Source of the DNA: Streptomyces sp. Root1304
GTDB lineage: Bacteria > Actinomycetota > Actinomycetes > Streptomycetales > Streptomycetaceae
DNA: 64,000 bases
Direction: 5' to 3'
Assembly (NCBI RefSeq): GCF_001426405.1
Contig: NZ_LMEP01000025.1
Span: forward strand, 62,001-126,000
Both the position numbers and the translations under genes were made by a program. The notes under the pieces are model-generated. The model had not been told where the DNA came from, did no database searches, and worked only from the letters and a program-made list of their open reading frames with translations. Below are positions 25,534 to 34,124 of the stretch, piece after piece (position 1 is the stretch's first letter; each line of letters opens with the position of its first letter).

Positions 25534-26970
25534 TCAGCCCAGGGAGGTCATGACGTGCTTGATGCGCGTGTAGTCCTCGAAGCCGTACGCGGAGAGGTCC
25601 TTGCCGTAGCCGGACTTCTTGTAGCCGCCGTGGGGCATCTCGGCGACCAGCGGGATGTGGGTGTTGATCCACACACAGCCGAAGTCGAGCGTCTTGGACA
25701 TGCGCATCGCGCGCGCGTGGTCCTTGGTCCAGACGGAGGAGGCGAGGGCGTACTCGACGCCGTTCGCGAACTCCAGGGCCTGCGCCTCGTCCGTGAAGGA
25801 CTGGACGGTGATGACCGGGCCGAAGACCTCGTTCTGGACGATCTCGTCGTCCTGCTTGAGGCCGGAGACGACGGTCGGGGCGTAGAAGTAGCCCTTGTCG
25901 CCGACGCGGCGGCCGCCGGCCTCGACCTTGGCGTGCGCCGGGAGGCGGTCGATGAAGCCGGTGACCTGCTTCAGCTGGTTCGCGTTGTTGAGCGGGCCGT
26001 ACAGCACGTCCTCGTCGTCCGGCTGGCCGGTCTTGATCTCGGAGGCGGCCTTGGCGAGCGCGGCGACGAACTCGTCGTGGATGGACTCCTGCACGAGGAC
26101 GCGGGTGGCGGCCGTGCAGTCCTGGCCGGCGTTGAAGAAGCCGGCGACGGAGATGTCCTCGACGGCCTTCGCGATGTCGGTGTCCTCGAAGACGACGACC
26201 GGCGCCTTGCCGCCCAGCTCCAGGTGGACGCGCTTGACGTCCTTGGCCGCCGACTCGGCGACCTGCATGCCGGCGCGCACGGAGCCGGTGATGGAGGCCA
26301 TGGCGGGGGTCGGGTGCTCGACCATCGCCTTACCGGTCTCGCGGTCGCCGCAGACGACGTTGAAGACGCCCTTGGGGACGATCTGACCGATGATCTCGGC
26401 CATCAGGACGGTCGACGCGGGGGTCGTGTCCGAGGGCTTGAGGACCACGGTGTTGCCCGCGGCGAGGGCCGGGGCGAACTTCCACACGGCCATCATCATC
26501 GGGTAGTTCCAGGGGGCGACCTGGGCGCAGACGCCGACGGGCTCGCGGCGGACGATGGAGGTCATGCCCTCCATGTACTCGCCGGCCGAGCGGCCCTCGA
26601 GCAGCCGCGCGGCACCCGCGAAGAAGCGGATCTGGTCCACCATCGGCGGGATCTCCTCGCTCGCGGTGATCCCGACCGGCTTGCCGGTGTTCTGCACCTC
26701 GGCGGCGATGAGGTCCTCGGCGCGCTCCTCGAAGGCGTCGGCGATCTTGAGGAGGACCTTCTGGCGCTCGGACGGCGTGCTGTCGCGCCAGGCGGGGAAT
26801 GCGGCCGCGGCGGCCTCCATGGCGGCGTCGACATCGGCCGGCCCGGAGAGCGGGGAGGTGGCGTACACCTCACCGGTGGCCGGGTTGATCACGTCGATGG
26901 TGCGGCCGTCGGCCGCGTCGCGGAACTCCCCGTTGATGTAGTTACGCAGCCGGCGCAGCTCGGTGGTCAC
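25534..26970 (-). CDS. Aldehyde dehydrogenase, gamma-aminobutyraldehyde type
   Basis: 478 residues. The catalytic glutamate is in LELGGK (E251) and the cysteine in GQDCTAATR (C285), and the APWNYP motif lies at about 152-157. It is similar in sequence to the dehydrogenase at 14715-16229, so the two look like paralogues with related substrates. It is divergent from the AsnC/Lrp gene and the class III aminotransferase, an arrangement that suggests one regulated unit for polyamine or diamine breakdown. The GTG start at 26970 has AGGAGG upstream with slightly long spacing. Confidence 0.9.
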   Translation of the reverse strand: MTTELRRLRNYINGEFRDAADGRTIDVINPATGEVYATSPLSGPADVDAAMEAAAAAFPAWRDSTPSERQKVLLKIADAFEERAEDLIAAEVQNTGKPVGITASEEIPPMVDQIRFFAGAARLLEGRSAGEYMEGMTSIVRREPVGVCAQVAPWNYPMMMAVWKFAPALAAGNTVVLKPSDTTPASTVLMAEIIGQIVPKGVFNVVCGDRETGKAMVEHPTPAMASITGSVRAGMQVAESAAKDVKRVHLELGGKAPVVVFEDTDIAKAVEDISVAGFFNAGQDCTAATRVLVQESIHDEFVAALAKAASEIKTGQPDDEDVLYGPLNNANQLKQVTGFIDRLPAHAKVEAGGRRVGDKGYFYAPTVVSGLKQDDEIVQNEVFGPVITVQSFTDEAQALEFANGVEYALASSVWTKDHARAMRMSKTLDFGCVWINTHIPLVAEMPHGGYKKSGYGKDLSAYGFEDYTRIKHVMTSLG

Positions 26971-27176
26971 GTGGCCACCCCTCCTGTCACGTTCTGTCGT
27001 CGCACGTCCCTGTGCTGTGCCCTGTTGGGCAGACAACGCCAGCCTAGTCGCTCGGCTGACGCTTTCAACAGGCCCGGCCCCCGGCATCTTCGGATTCAGT
27101 GCCTTTCGAGGCCTCTCGCAACGAATTACATCGCTCCGGGGTTGCAAGACCGACGAGTCTCGGTGCACAGTGAGGC
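26971..27176. promoter_or_regulatory. Divergent promoter region of aldehyde dehydrogenase and AsnC regulator
   Basis: 206 bases between divergent starts. It holds an inverted pair GCAAC (27118-27122) and GTTGC (27141-27145), and the short palindromes GCCTTTCGAGGC (27101-27112) and GAGGCCTC (27108-27115). AsnC/Lrp proteins often bind such imperfect repeats in their own promoter. This is a candidate site for the regulator encoded here. Confidence 0.45.
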
Positions 27177-27668
27177 GTGGCCAGTCGAAGCGCAGACTCC
27201 AGAACCGGAATCGGTTCGTCCCCGACGATCGACGCCGTCTCCCTGGCGATCATCGAACAGCTCCAGGAGGACGGTCGCCGTCCTTACGCGGCGATCGGCA
27301 AGGCCGTGGGCCTTTCCGAAGCCGCCGTGAGGCAGCGCGTCCAGAAGCTGCTCGACCAGGGCGTCATGCAGATCGTCGCCGTCACCGACCCGCTCACCGT
27401 GGGTTTCCGACGGCAGGCGATGGTCGGCATCAACGTCGAGGGTGACCTGGATCCGGTCGCGGAGGCCCTGACAGGCATGGCCGAATGCGAGTACGTGGTG
27501 ATGACCGCGGGCTCCTTCGACCTGATGGTGGAGGTCGTCTGCGAGGACGACGACCACCTGCTGGATGTGATCAACAAGCGCATCCGGACCCTGCCGGGCG
27601 TCCGTTCCACCGAGAGCTTCGTCTACCTCAAGCTCAAGAAGCAGACCTACATGTGGGGAACCCGATAA
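27177..27668 (+). CDS. Lrp/AsnC family transcriptional regulator
   Basis: 163 residues. The N-terminal helix-turn-helix spans about 19-70 with IIEQLQEDGRRPYAAIGKAVGLSEAAVRQRVQKLLDQGV. The C-terminal ligand-binding RAM domain includes VNVEGDLDPVAEAL-like and MTAGSFDLMVEVVCEDDDHLLDVIN segments. It is two bases from the aminotransferase start and divergent from the aldehyde dehydrogenase, so it most likely controls both in response to an amino acid or polyamine. The GTG start lies very close to GTGAGG. Confidence 0.92.
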   Translation: MASRSADSRTGIGSSPTIDAVSLAIIEQLQEDGRRPYAAIGKAVGLSEAAVRQRVQKLLDQGVMQIVAVTDPLTVGFRRQAMVGINVEGDLDPVAEALTGMAECEYVVMTAGSFDLMVEVVCEDDDHLLDVINKRIRTLPGVRSTESFVYLKLKKQTYMWGTR

Positions 27669-27670
27669 CC

Positions 27671-29032
27671 GTGACCCAGGACCTCTCCAAGACCGCCTAC
27701 GACCACCTGTGGATGCACTTCACCCGCATGTCGTCGTACGAGAACTCGCCCGTTCCCACCATCGTGCGTGGTGAAGGCACCTACATCTTCGACGACAAGG
27801 GCAAGCGCTACCTCGACGGTCTCGCGGGTCTCTTCGTGGTCAACGCCGGACACGGCCGCGAGGAGCTGGCCGAGGTCGCGTACAAGCAGGCCAAGGAACT
27901 CGCGTTCTTCCCCGTGTGGTCGTACGCCCACCCGAAGGCCGTCGAGCTCGCCGAGCGCCTCGCGGACTACGCCCCGGGCGACCTCAACAAGGTCTTCTTC
28001 ACCACCGGTGGCGGCGAGGCCGTCGAGACCGCCTGGAAGCTCGCCAAGCAGTACTTCAAGCTGCAGGGCAAGCACACCAAGTACAAGGTCATCTCGCGTG
28101 CGGTCGCCTACCACGGCACCCCGCAGGGCGCCCTGTCCATCACCGGCCTGCCGGCCCTGAAGGCCCCCTTCGAGCCGCTGGTCCCCGGCGCGCACAAGGT
28201 GCCGAACACCAACATCTACCGCGCCCCGATCCACGGCGACGACCCGGAGGCCTTCGGCCGCTGGGCCGCCGACCAGATCGAGCAGGAGATCCTCTTCGAG
28301 GGCGCCGACACCGTCGCGGCCGTCTTCCTGGAGCCGGTGCAGAACGCCGGCGGCTGCTTCCCGCCGCCGCCCGGGTACTTCCAGCGCGTCCGCGAGATCT
28401 GCGACCAGTACGACGTGCTGCTCGTCTCCGACGAGACGATCTGCGCCTTCGGCCGCCTCGGCACGATGTTCGCCTGTGACAAGTTCGGCTACGTGCCCGA
28501 CATGATCACCTGCGCCAAGGGCATGACCTCGGGCTACTCCCCGATCGGTGCCTGCATCGTCTCCGACCGCATCGCGGAGCCGTTCTACAAGGGCGACAAC
28601 ACCTTCCTCCACGGCTACACCTTCGGTGGCCACCCGGTGTCGTCGGCGGTGGCCCTCGCCAACCTCGACATCTTCGACAAGGAAGGCCTGAACCAGCACG
28701 TCCTCGACCAGGAGGGCAACTTCTTCAACACCCTGAAGAAGCTGCACGACCTCCCGATCGTCGGCGACGTCCGCGGCAACGGCTTCTTCTACGGCATCGA
28801 GCTCGTCAAGGACAAGGTCACCAAGGAGTCCTTCACGGACGAGGAGACGGAGCGCGTGCTCTACGGCTTCCTCTCCAAGGCGCTCTACGACAACGGCCTG
28901 TACTGCCGTGCCGACGACCGCGGCGACCCGGTCATCCAGCTGGCCCCGCCGCTGATCGCCGACCAGGGCACCTTCGACGAGATCGAAGGCATCCTGCGCA
29001 CGGTGCTCACCGAGGCGTGGACCAAGCTGTAG
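27671..29032 (+). CDS. Class III aminotransferase, polyamine/omega-amino type
   Basis: 453 residues. The PLP-binding aspartate is in LVSDETI (D254) and the Schiff-base lysine in CAKGMTSG (K283). TTGGGEAVETAWKLAKQYF and FGGHPVSSAVAL are typical of class III omega-amino acid:pyruvate and putrescine-type aminotransferases. With the AsnC regulator and aldehyde dehydrogenase beside it, it probably converts a diamine or polyamine (or beta-alanine/GABA) to an aldehyde, an alternative entry to the oxidase route at 9026. The GTG at 27671 is two bases after the regulator's stop, so translation is coupled. Confidence 0.9.
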   Translation: MTQDLSKTAYDHLWMHFTRMSSYENSPVPTIVRGEGTYIFDDKGKRYLDGLAGLFVVNAGHGREELAEVAYKQAKELAFFPVWSYAHPKAVELAERLADYAPGDLNKVFFTTGGGEAVETAWKLAKQYFKLQGKHTKYKVISRAVAYHGTPQGALSITGLPALKAPFEPLVPGAHKVPNTNIYRAPIHGDDPEAFGRWAADQIEQEILFEGADTVAAVFLEPVQNAGGCFPPPPGYFQRVREICDQYDVLLVSDETICAFGRLGTMFACDKFGYVPDMITCAKGMTSGYSPIGACIVSDRIAEPFYKGDNTFLHGYTFGGHPVSSAVALANLDIFDKEGLNQHVLDQEGNFFNTLKKLHDLPIVGDVRGNGFFYGIELVKDKVTKESFTDEETERVLYGFLSKALYDNGLYCRADDRGDPVIQLAPPLIADQGTFDEIEGILRTVLTEAWTKL

Positions 29033-29075
29033 GACCCCGCCGCGGGACCGGTCACCCCGACGGTCTCCCTTGGCA

Positions 29076-29146
29076 TCACGCCGCCCTCACGGCGTGACCC
29101 CGGCCCGGGCGTGCCGCCATCCGAGTGGATGGCGGCCGCCCGGGCC
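29076..29146 (+). terminator. Tandem terminator hairpins after the aminotransferase
   Basis: The first hairpin, 29076-29097, has an 8-base-pair stem TCACGCCG/CGGCGTGA. The second, 29102-29146, has a 20-base-pair stem (GGCCCGGGCG plus GCCGCCATCC) with one bulged T and a 4-base loop. They lie 44 bases beyond the stop. The second is one of the strongest hairpins in the window and should stop transcription fully. The rest of the 230-base gap before the ABC genes shows no gene. Confidence 0.88.
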
Positions 29147-29262
29147 GCGTGCTGTCCGAACGGACGGATCCGAATCCTTACGGTGCCCAGTGACCGACAA
29201 GGCCCGTCCTTCGTTCCCCCGGACGGGGGACACAGATCGGATCCGACATCGAGGTGTACGCG

Positions 29263-29991
29263 ATGGCCCCACCGGACAACGACGTGCTCTGGGCGCGTTC
29301 CCTGCACTGCGCCCTGGGCGGCTCGGACGCGCTCAGCGGCGTCTCCCTCGGCGTCCGCGAAGGCGAGATCCTCGCCGTCGTCGGACCGCGGGGAAGCGGC
29401 AAGACCACACTCCTGCGCTGCCTGTCCGGCCAGCTCGTCGCCCAGCAGGGCGAGGTCTGGTTCAACAGCGGCCCCGTCCACACCCTGGGCCCCGCCGCAC
29501 GCGAGCGGCTCCGCCGCGACCGCTTCGGCTGGATCGACCCCGAACCGGGCCTCGTCCCCGAGCTCACCGGCTGGGAGAACACCGCCCTGCCGCTGCTGCT
29601 CCGCGGGGTCTCCCACCGGGCCGCCAGGAGCACCGCCCTGGAATGGCTGGAGCGCCTCGACATCGGCGCCTGCGCCCGCAAGCGCCCGCACGCCCTCAGC
29701 CACCCCCAGCGCCAGCGCATCGCCATCGCCCGCGCCCTGATCACCACCCCCACGGTGCTGTTCGCCGACGAACCCACCGCCACGCTGCACCGGGCCGACG
29801 GCGCCCAGGTCCTGCGCACCCTGACGGCCGCCGCCCGCTCGCACGGCATCACCGTGCTCCTCGCCACCCACGACGGCGAGGTCGCGGCGCTCGCCGACCG
29901 CACGGTCGCGCTCCTCGACGGACGCCGGGTCGGCGCCGTACCCCCGGCGACAGGGGCGGAGGGCGTCGCCGCGTGCTCGCTCTCCGTCTAG
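29263..29991 (+). CDS. ABC transporter ATP-binding protein with degenerate signature motif
   Basis: 242 residues. Walker A is VGPRGSGKTT, Walker B is VLFADEPT and the switch histidine is in LLATHDGE, as in the MacB/LolD export type. The signature LSGGQ is changed to LSHPQ in LSHPQRQRIAIARAL. The ATG at 29263 has GAGG upstream, and a GTG three codons earlier is also possible. Its end overlaps the permease gene by 19 bases. The pair probably exports a peptide or lipid, or acts in resistance. The substrate is unknown. Confidence 0.87.
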   Translation: MAPPDNDVLWARSLHCALGGSDALSGVSLGVREGEILAVVGPRGSGKTTLLRCLSGQLVAQQGEVWFNSGPVHTLGPAARERLRRDRFGWIDPEPGLVPELTGWENTALPLLLRGVSHRAARSTALEWLERLDIGACARKRPHALSHPQRQRIAIARALITTPTVLFADEPTATLHRADGAQVLRTLTAAARSHGITVLLATHDGEVAALADRTVALLDGRRVGAVPPATGAEGVAACSLSV

Positions 29992-31121
29992 CCCGCGGGT
30001 CCCACCCCCTCGTCCTGACGCGCCGGCTCCTCGTCGCCGCCGCGGCCGCGGGGGTGGGTTTCCTCCTGCTCTGCACCCTCGGGTACGCCGTCGGGCACCC
30101 GAACCGCTCCTCGACGTCCGTACTGCGCCTGCTGTGGTGCGCCCTGCCGCTCGCCGCGACCGTCCAGTTCGCCGTCGCGGTGGCCCGTACCGACCCGGCC
30201 ACCCGGCCCCGCCCCGGGCTCTCTGCCGTCGGACTCGGCCCGGCCCGGCTCACCGCCATCGCCGCCGCGTCGACCGCCGTGGCCTGCACGCTCGGCTCGG
30301 CCGTCGCGCTGCTGTTCTATCTGCACCTGCGCGGCGACATCACGGGCCTGCCCTTCGACGGCGCCGCCGCCGACCTCCTCGCCGCCGACCAGCCGCTGCC
30401 GCTCGCGGCCGCCCTCACCCTGCTGGCCGTCCTGCCCGTCACCGCCGCCACGGCCGCCGGCCTGGCCCTGCGCCCGCGCACCGCGCCCGCCGCACCGGAG
30501 GGCGCCGAGAAGCCGATGTCGACCGGGCTGCCCTGGGGCATCGCCCTGGTCGCCGTCGGCCTCGCGATCGAGACCTACGCGGGACGCGGAGGCGGCGAAG
30601 GACTCCCGCTGCCGGGCCGCTTCGACGGCAACCCGGCCGGCGTCCTGATCGGCTGGGTCCTGACCGCGATCGGCCTCGCCCTGGCCGGCCCCGGCCTCGT
30701 CCACGGCTGCGGCCGGCTCCTCCAGGCCCTCCGGCCCGGCGCCACCCGGCTGCTCGCCGGCCGCGTCCTGATGGACGAGTCCCGCCGCATCGGCCGGCCC
30801 CTCGGCGTGGTCAGCGCGGTGATCTCCGGGACGCTCGCGGGAGCCTCGCTGTACAGCTCCGGCTCGGGCTCCGGCAGCTTCGGCCCGCTCACCGGCCTCG
30901 GCGCGGCACTGATCCTCGCCTGCACCACCGCCACCCTCCTGACGGCGGCCCTGGAGTCCAAGCAGGGCCGCGCCCACACCACCGAGGCCCTGCTCCGCAT
31001 CGGCGCCCCGCCGACGGTCCTGCGCACGGCGGCCCTCATGCGCGCGGGCGTCCTGCTCGCGGTCTTCCTCCCGCTGACCTGGGCGGTCGCGGAACTGGCG
31101 GCCCTTCCCCTCGCGCGCTGA
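29973..31121 (+). CDS. ABC transporter permease (FtsX-like) of unknown substrate
   Basis: 382 residues from the GTG at 29973, which lies inside the ATPase gene and has GGAGGG before it. About eight hydrophobic segments are seen, separated by short charged loops (for example RVLMDESRRIGRPLG and ESKQGRAHTTEALLRIGAPPTVLRTAALMRAG). The latter resembles the cytoplasmic coupling loop of FtsX/MacB-type permeases. It pairs with the preceding ATPase. It is followed by a strong terminator, so the two genes form a closed unit. Confidence 0.8.
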   Translation: MLALRLARGSHPLVLTRRLLVAAAAAGVGFLLLCTLGYAVGHPNRSSTSVLRLLWCALPLAATVQFAVAVARTDPATRPRPGLSAVGLGPARLTAIAAASTAVACTLGSAVALLFYLHLRGDITGLPFDGAAADLLAADQPLPLAAALTLLAVLPVTAATAAGLALRPRTAPAAPEGAEKPMSTGLPWGIALVAVGLAIETYAGRGGGEGLPLPGRFDGNPAGVLIGWVLTAIGLALAGPGLVHGCGRLLQALRPGATRLLAGRVLMDESRRIGRPLGVVSAVISGTLAGASLYSSGSGSGSFGPLTGLGAALILACTTATLLTAALESKQGRAHTTEALLRIGAPPTVLRTAALMRAGVLLAVFLPLTWAVAELAALPLAR

Positions 31122-31126
31122 GGCGC

Positions 31127-31170
31127 GCGGCTCCGCCCCCGACGGACCGGAGTCCCGGGGGCGGAGCCGC
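31127..31170 (+). terminator. Terminator after the ABC permease
   Basis: A perfect 14-base-pair stem, GCGGCTCCGCCCCC with GGGGGCGGAGCCGC, and a 16-base loop. It begins 5 bases after the permease stop and ends 24 bases before the next start. Confidence 0.85.
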
Positions 31171-31194
31171 ACCCACAGCCCCTATCGTGGGCCC

Positions 31195-32331
31195 ATGGCG
31201 ACGCTCCCCCCGGCGCACCGGCCGCCCGGCCCCCGCGGACACGGGCGCGAGATCCACACCCTCGACGCGTTCGACGCGGCGCTCGCCCGCCCCGGCTCCC
31301 TCGCCGGGTACCGGGTGCAGTCCGTCGACCTCACCGACCGGACCTTCGCCCTGCTCACCGCGACCACCACCGGCACCGTCTTCCTCGGCTGCGCGATGCT
31401 GCCGGAAGCCGCCGCGAAGGTCCGCGCCGACGGCGCACTCGTCTTCCCGCCCGTGCCCGACCTGCCCTTCGACCCGTACCGGGCCAGGCTCTACTCCCCC
31501 GGCGAACTGTTCGAGGGGATCGCGGAGAAGGGGTACGAGGGCACGCCCGACGCCCTCGCGTACGCCTGGTTCGGCCGTACCAGGGCCGACGGCGACATCT
31601 TCTCCTCGATGCTCCGCGCGCTCCACGACGACGCCGTCTCCGACGCACTCGACGAACGCCTCGCCGGCGCCCGGGTCGTCGGCGTGATGGGCGGCCACGC
31701 GATGGGCCGGGGCACGGCGGCCTACGCGGGCGCCGCCCGGCTCGGCCGGTCCCTGTCCCGCGCCGGGCTGACCGTGGCGACCGGCGGCGGCCCCGGCGCG
31801 ATGGAGGCCGCGAACCTCGGCGCGTACGTGGCACCGCTGCCCGACGGGGCACTGGACGAGGCCCTCGCCCTGCTCGCCGCGGTCCCCTCCTTCGTGCCCT
31901 CCGTGACGGACTGGGCGCTGGCGGCGCTCCGGGTACGGGCCCGGCTCCCGCACGGCGGCGACTCGGTCGGCATCCCCACCTGGTTCTACGGCCACGAGCC
32001 GCCGAACGCCTTCGCCGGCCACATCGCCAAGTACTTCGCGAACGCCGTGCGCGAGGACGGCCTGCTCGCCCGCTCCACCGCCGGCGTCGTCTTCCTGCCG
32101 GGCGCGGCGGGCACGGTCCAGGAGATCTTCGACAACGCCACCCCGAACTACTACGCCTCCCCGGGCGCCCCCACGCCGATGGTCCTGGTCGACCGCGCCC
32201 ACTGGACCGAACGCCTCCCGGCCTGGCCCCTGCTGGAGTCCCTGGCCGCCGGCCGGCCGATGGAGTCCCGGATCGCCCTGGTCGACTCGATCGACGAGGC
32301 CCCGGCGGCTCTGGAGCGACTCGGGAGGTAG
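31195..32331 (+). CDS. LOG-family-like Rossmann nucleotide-binding protein
   Basis: 378 residues. The C-terminal part has VVGVMGGHAMGRGT, VATGGGPGAMEAANLGAYVA and VVFLPGAAGTVQEIF, which match the PGGxGTxxE and nucleotide-binding motifs of the TIGR00730/LOG (cytokinin-activating phosphoribohydrolase) fold. It is longer than typical LOG enzymes because of an N-terminal extension of about 150 residues, with FLGCAMLP and FDPYRARLYSPGELF, found in the larger actinobacterial relatives. It may cleave a nucleoside monophosphate. The exact substrate is unknown. It is monocistronic, between terminators. Confidence 0.85.
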   Translation: MATLPPAHRPPGPRGHGREIHTLDAFDAALARPGSLAGYRVQSVDLTDRTFALLTATTTGTVFLGCAMLPEAAAKVRADGALVFPPVPDLPFDPYRARLYSPGELFEGIAEKGYEGTPDALAYAWFGRTRADGDIFSSMLRALHDDAVSDALDERLAGARVVGVMGGHAMGRGTAAYAGAARLGRSLSRAGLTVATGGGPGAMEAANLGAYVAPLPDGALDEALALLAAVPSFVPSVTDWALAALRVRARLPHGGDSVGIPTWFYGHEPPNAFAGHIAKYFANAVREDGLLARSTAGVVFLPGAAGTVQEIFDNATPNYYASPGAPTPMVLVDRAHWTERLPAWPLLESLAAGRPMESRIALVDSIDEAPAALERLGR

Positions 32332-32360
32332 CCGGCGGGTCCGCGCGGGGGCCCGCCGGC
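32331..32360. terminator. Terminator hairpin between convergent genes
   Basis: GCCGGCGGG, a 12-base loop, then CCCGCCGGC. It starts at the stop codon of the LOG-like gene and lies 15 bases before the stop of the convergent reductase. A related GC-rich repeat continues to about 32374. Confidence 0.7.
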
Positions 32361-32374
32361 GGACCCGCGCGGGG

Positions 32375-33022
32375 TCACTTCCGCCAGAACAGGTGGTGCG
32401 TCACCTTGCCGCCCGGACTCGGGACGACATCGCGGTGGAAGCGGTCCAGGAGCTCGTCGGGCGACTCCCAGAGCCGTGCCCCGGAACCCAGCTTCATCGG
32501 CGAGACCGCGACGTGCAGGGTGTCGACGAGACCGGCGTCGAGGAACTCACGGATGGTGGTGGCCCCGCCCCCGAGCCGCACGTCCTTGCCTCCCGCCGCC
32601 TCCCGCGCCATCGCGAGGACCGTGGCGGGGTCGGCGTCGACGAAGTGGAAGGTGGTGTCGGAGAGCGTGAACGAGGGGCGCGGGTGGTGGGTCAGCACGA
32701 ACACCGGCGTACGGAACGGCGGCTCGTCGCCCCACCAGCCGCGCCAGTCCTCGTCGCGCCAGGGCCCGCGCAGGGGACTGAACTTGTTGCGGCCCATGAT
32801 CTCGGCGCCGATGTTCCGCGCGTAGTCCCGCGTCAGGTAGTCGTCGAGGCCGCGGCTGCCACCGGGGTCGGTCCGCATGGGCCAGCTGGCCGTGGCCCCG
32901 GCCCAGGAGAACATCTCCCCGGGCTCCGCGTGGCCGAACGGCCGCTCCAGGCTCTGGCCCTCACCGGCCCCGAACCCGTCGGACGAGACGTTGAAGTTCT
33001 GGACTCTGAGCAACTGGCCCAT
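32375..33022 (-). CDS. Dihydrofolate reductase family protein (RibD C-terminal-like)
   Basis: 215 residues. The family fold is shown by GAEIMGRNKFSP, VFVLTHHPRPSFTL, VRLGGGATTIREFLDAGLVDTLHVAVSPMKLGSGARLW and a C-terminal HHLFWRK. These NADPH-dependent reductases include RibD-like enzymes and many with unknown substrate. The typical folate-binding residues of true DHFR are not evident. The ATG at 33022 has GGGAGGA at good spacing. It is transcribed leftward as a single gene beside the thiamine-type transporter. Confidence 0.85.
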   Translation of the reverse strand: MGQLLRVQNFNVSSDGFGAGEGQSLERPFGHAEPGEMFSWAGATASWPMRTDPGGSRGLDDYLTRDYARNIGAEIMGRNKFSPLRGPWRDEDWRGWWGDEPPFRTPVFVLTHHPRPSFTLSDTTFHFVDADPATVLAMAREAAGGKDVRLGGGATTIREFLDAGLVDTLHVAVSPMKLGSGARLWESPDELLDRFHRDVVPSPGGKVTHHLFWRK

Positions 33023-33101
33023 GGTGGTTCCTCCCGCGTGGTCGACACACAACACCCAACACCAAGGAGACTCCCCCGGGCCCCGGAACTCATCGCACCC
33101 G

Positions 33102-34124
33102 CTACGGAATGTCGTCCCCGAGCACCACCACGTCCTCCACCCGGAACTCCACTCCCACCCGGGCGCCGTCCTCCGGCGCCTCCCGCAGCGGGACCTCCGC
33201 CTCCAGCGCGGGCCCCTCCGCCGGGCGGAGCCGCACCACGACCTGGCTGCCCCGGAACGTCCGGGACTCCACCGTCCACAGCGGCCCCTCCGCCACCAGC
33301 CGCACACCGCCCGGCCGGACCAGCAGCCGCCGCTCCCCCTCCGGTGAACCGTCCGGGACCGGGACCTTCCCCCACACCGTCTGCGCGACCCCGCCCGTGA
33401 CCCGCGCCGTCACCACGTTGTCGAAGCCCAGGAACCGCGCCACGAACTCCGACGCGGGCCGCCGCCACACCTCGTCCGGCGCACCCGTCTGGGCGATCCG
33501 CCCGTCCCGCATCACCACCACCCGGTCGGCGAGCACGAACGCCTCTCCCTGGTCGTGGGTGACAGCGAGCACCGTCGTCCCCAGGCTCCCGAAGAGCTGC
33601 CGCAGCTCCACCACGAGCCGCTCCCGCAGCCCCCGGTCGAGCTGCCCGAGCGGCTCGTCCAGCATCAGCAGCCGCGGCCGGGGCGCGAGTGCCCGGGCCA
33701 GCGCCACCCGCTGCTGCTCACCGCCGGAGAGCGCGCCGACGGACCGCCGCCCGGCCCCCGGCAGCCCGACGAGGTCGAGCAGCTCCCGCACCCGCTCCGC
33801 CCGCTCGGCCTTCCCCACTCCCCGCATCCGCAGCCCGAAGGCGACGTTGCCGGCCACGTCCCGCTGCGGGAACAGCTGGTGGTCCTGGAACATCAGGCCC
33901 ACCCCGCGCCGGTGCGTCGGCACCCCCCTCTGGTCGGCGCCGCCGAGCAGCACCCGGCCGCCGTCGAGCGCCTGGAGCCCGGCGACGGCCCGCAGCAGCG
34001 TCGACTTGCCGCTGCCGCTGGGACCGAGCACACAGACCGTCTCGTGGGCGGCGACCTCCAGGTCCACCGCGTCGAGCACGGCCCGCTCCCCGAAACGTAC
34101 GGTCGCGTCCTTGATCGAAAGCAT
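33102..34124 (-). CDS. ABC transporter ATP-binding protein, ThiQ-like
   Basis: 340 residues. Walker A GPSGSGKST, signature LSGGEQQRVALARAL and Walker B LLMLDEPLGQLD are intact. A C-terminal TOBE-like extension follows (about 230-340), so it is longer than the E. coli ThiQ. The start ATG shares one base with the stop of the fused permease gene (TGATG). Together with the riboswitch-controlled binding protein it powers import, most likely of thiamine. Confidence 0.88.
   Translation of the reverse strand: MLSIKDATVRFGERAVLDAVDLEVAAHETVCVLGPSGSGKSTLLRAVAGLQALDGGRVLLGGADQRGVPTHRRGVGLMFQDHQLFPQRDVAGNVAFGLRMRGVGKAERAERVRELLDLVGLPGAGRRSVGALSGGEQQRVALARALAPRPRLLMLDEPLGQLDRGLRERLVVELRQLFGSLGTTVLAVTHDQGEAFVLADRVVVMRDGRIAQTGAPDEVWRRPASEFVARFLGFDNVVTARVTGGVAQTVWGKVPVPDGSPEGERRLLVRPGGVRLVAEGPLWTVESRTFRGSQVVVRLRPAEGPALEAEVPLREAPEDGARVGVEFRVEDVVVLGDDIP

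Noticed and set aside
27118..27145. GCAAC/GTTGC inverted pair before the AsnC gene as a firm operator
   Set aside because: Five-base arms with a long spacer are common by chance at this base composition. Listed only as a candidate within the promoter region.
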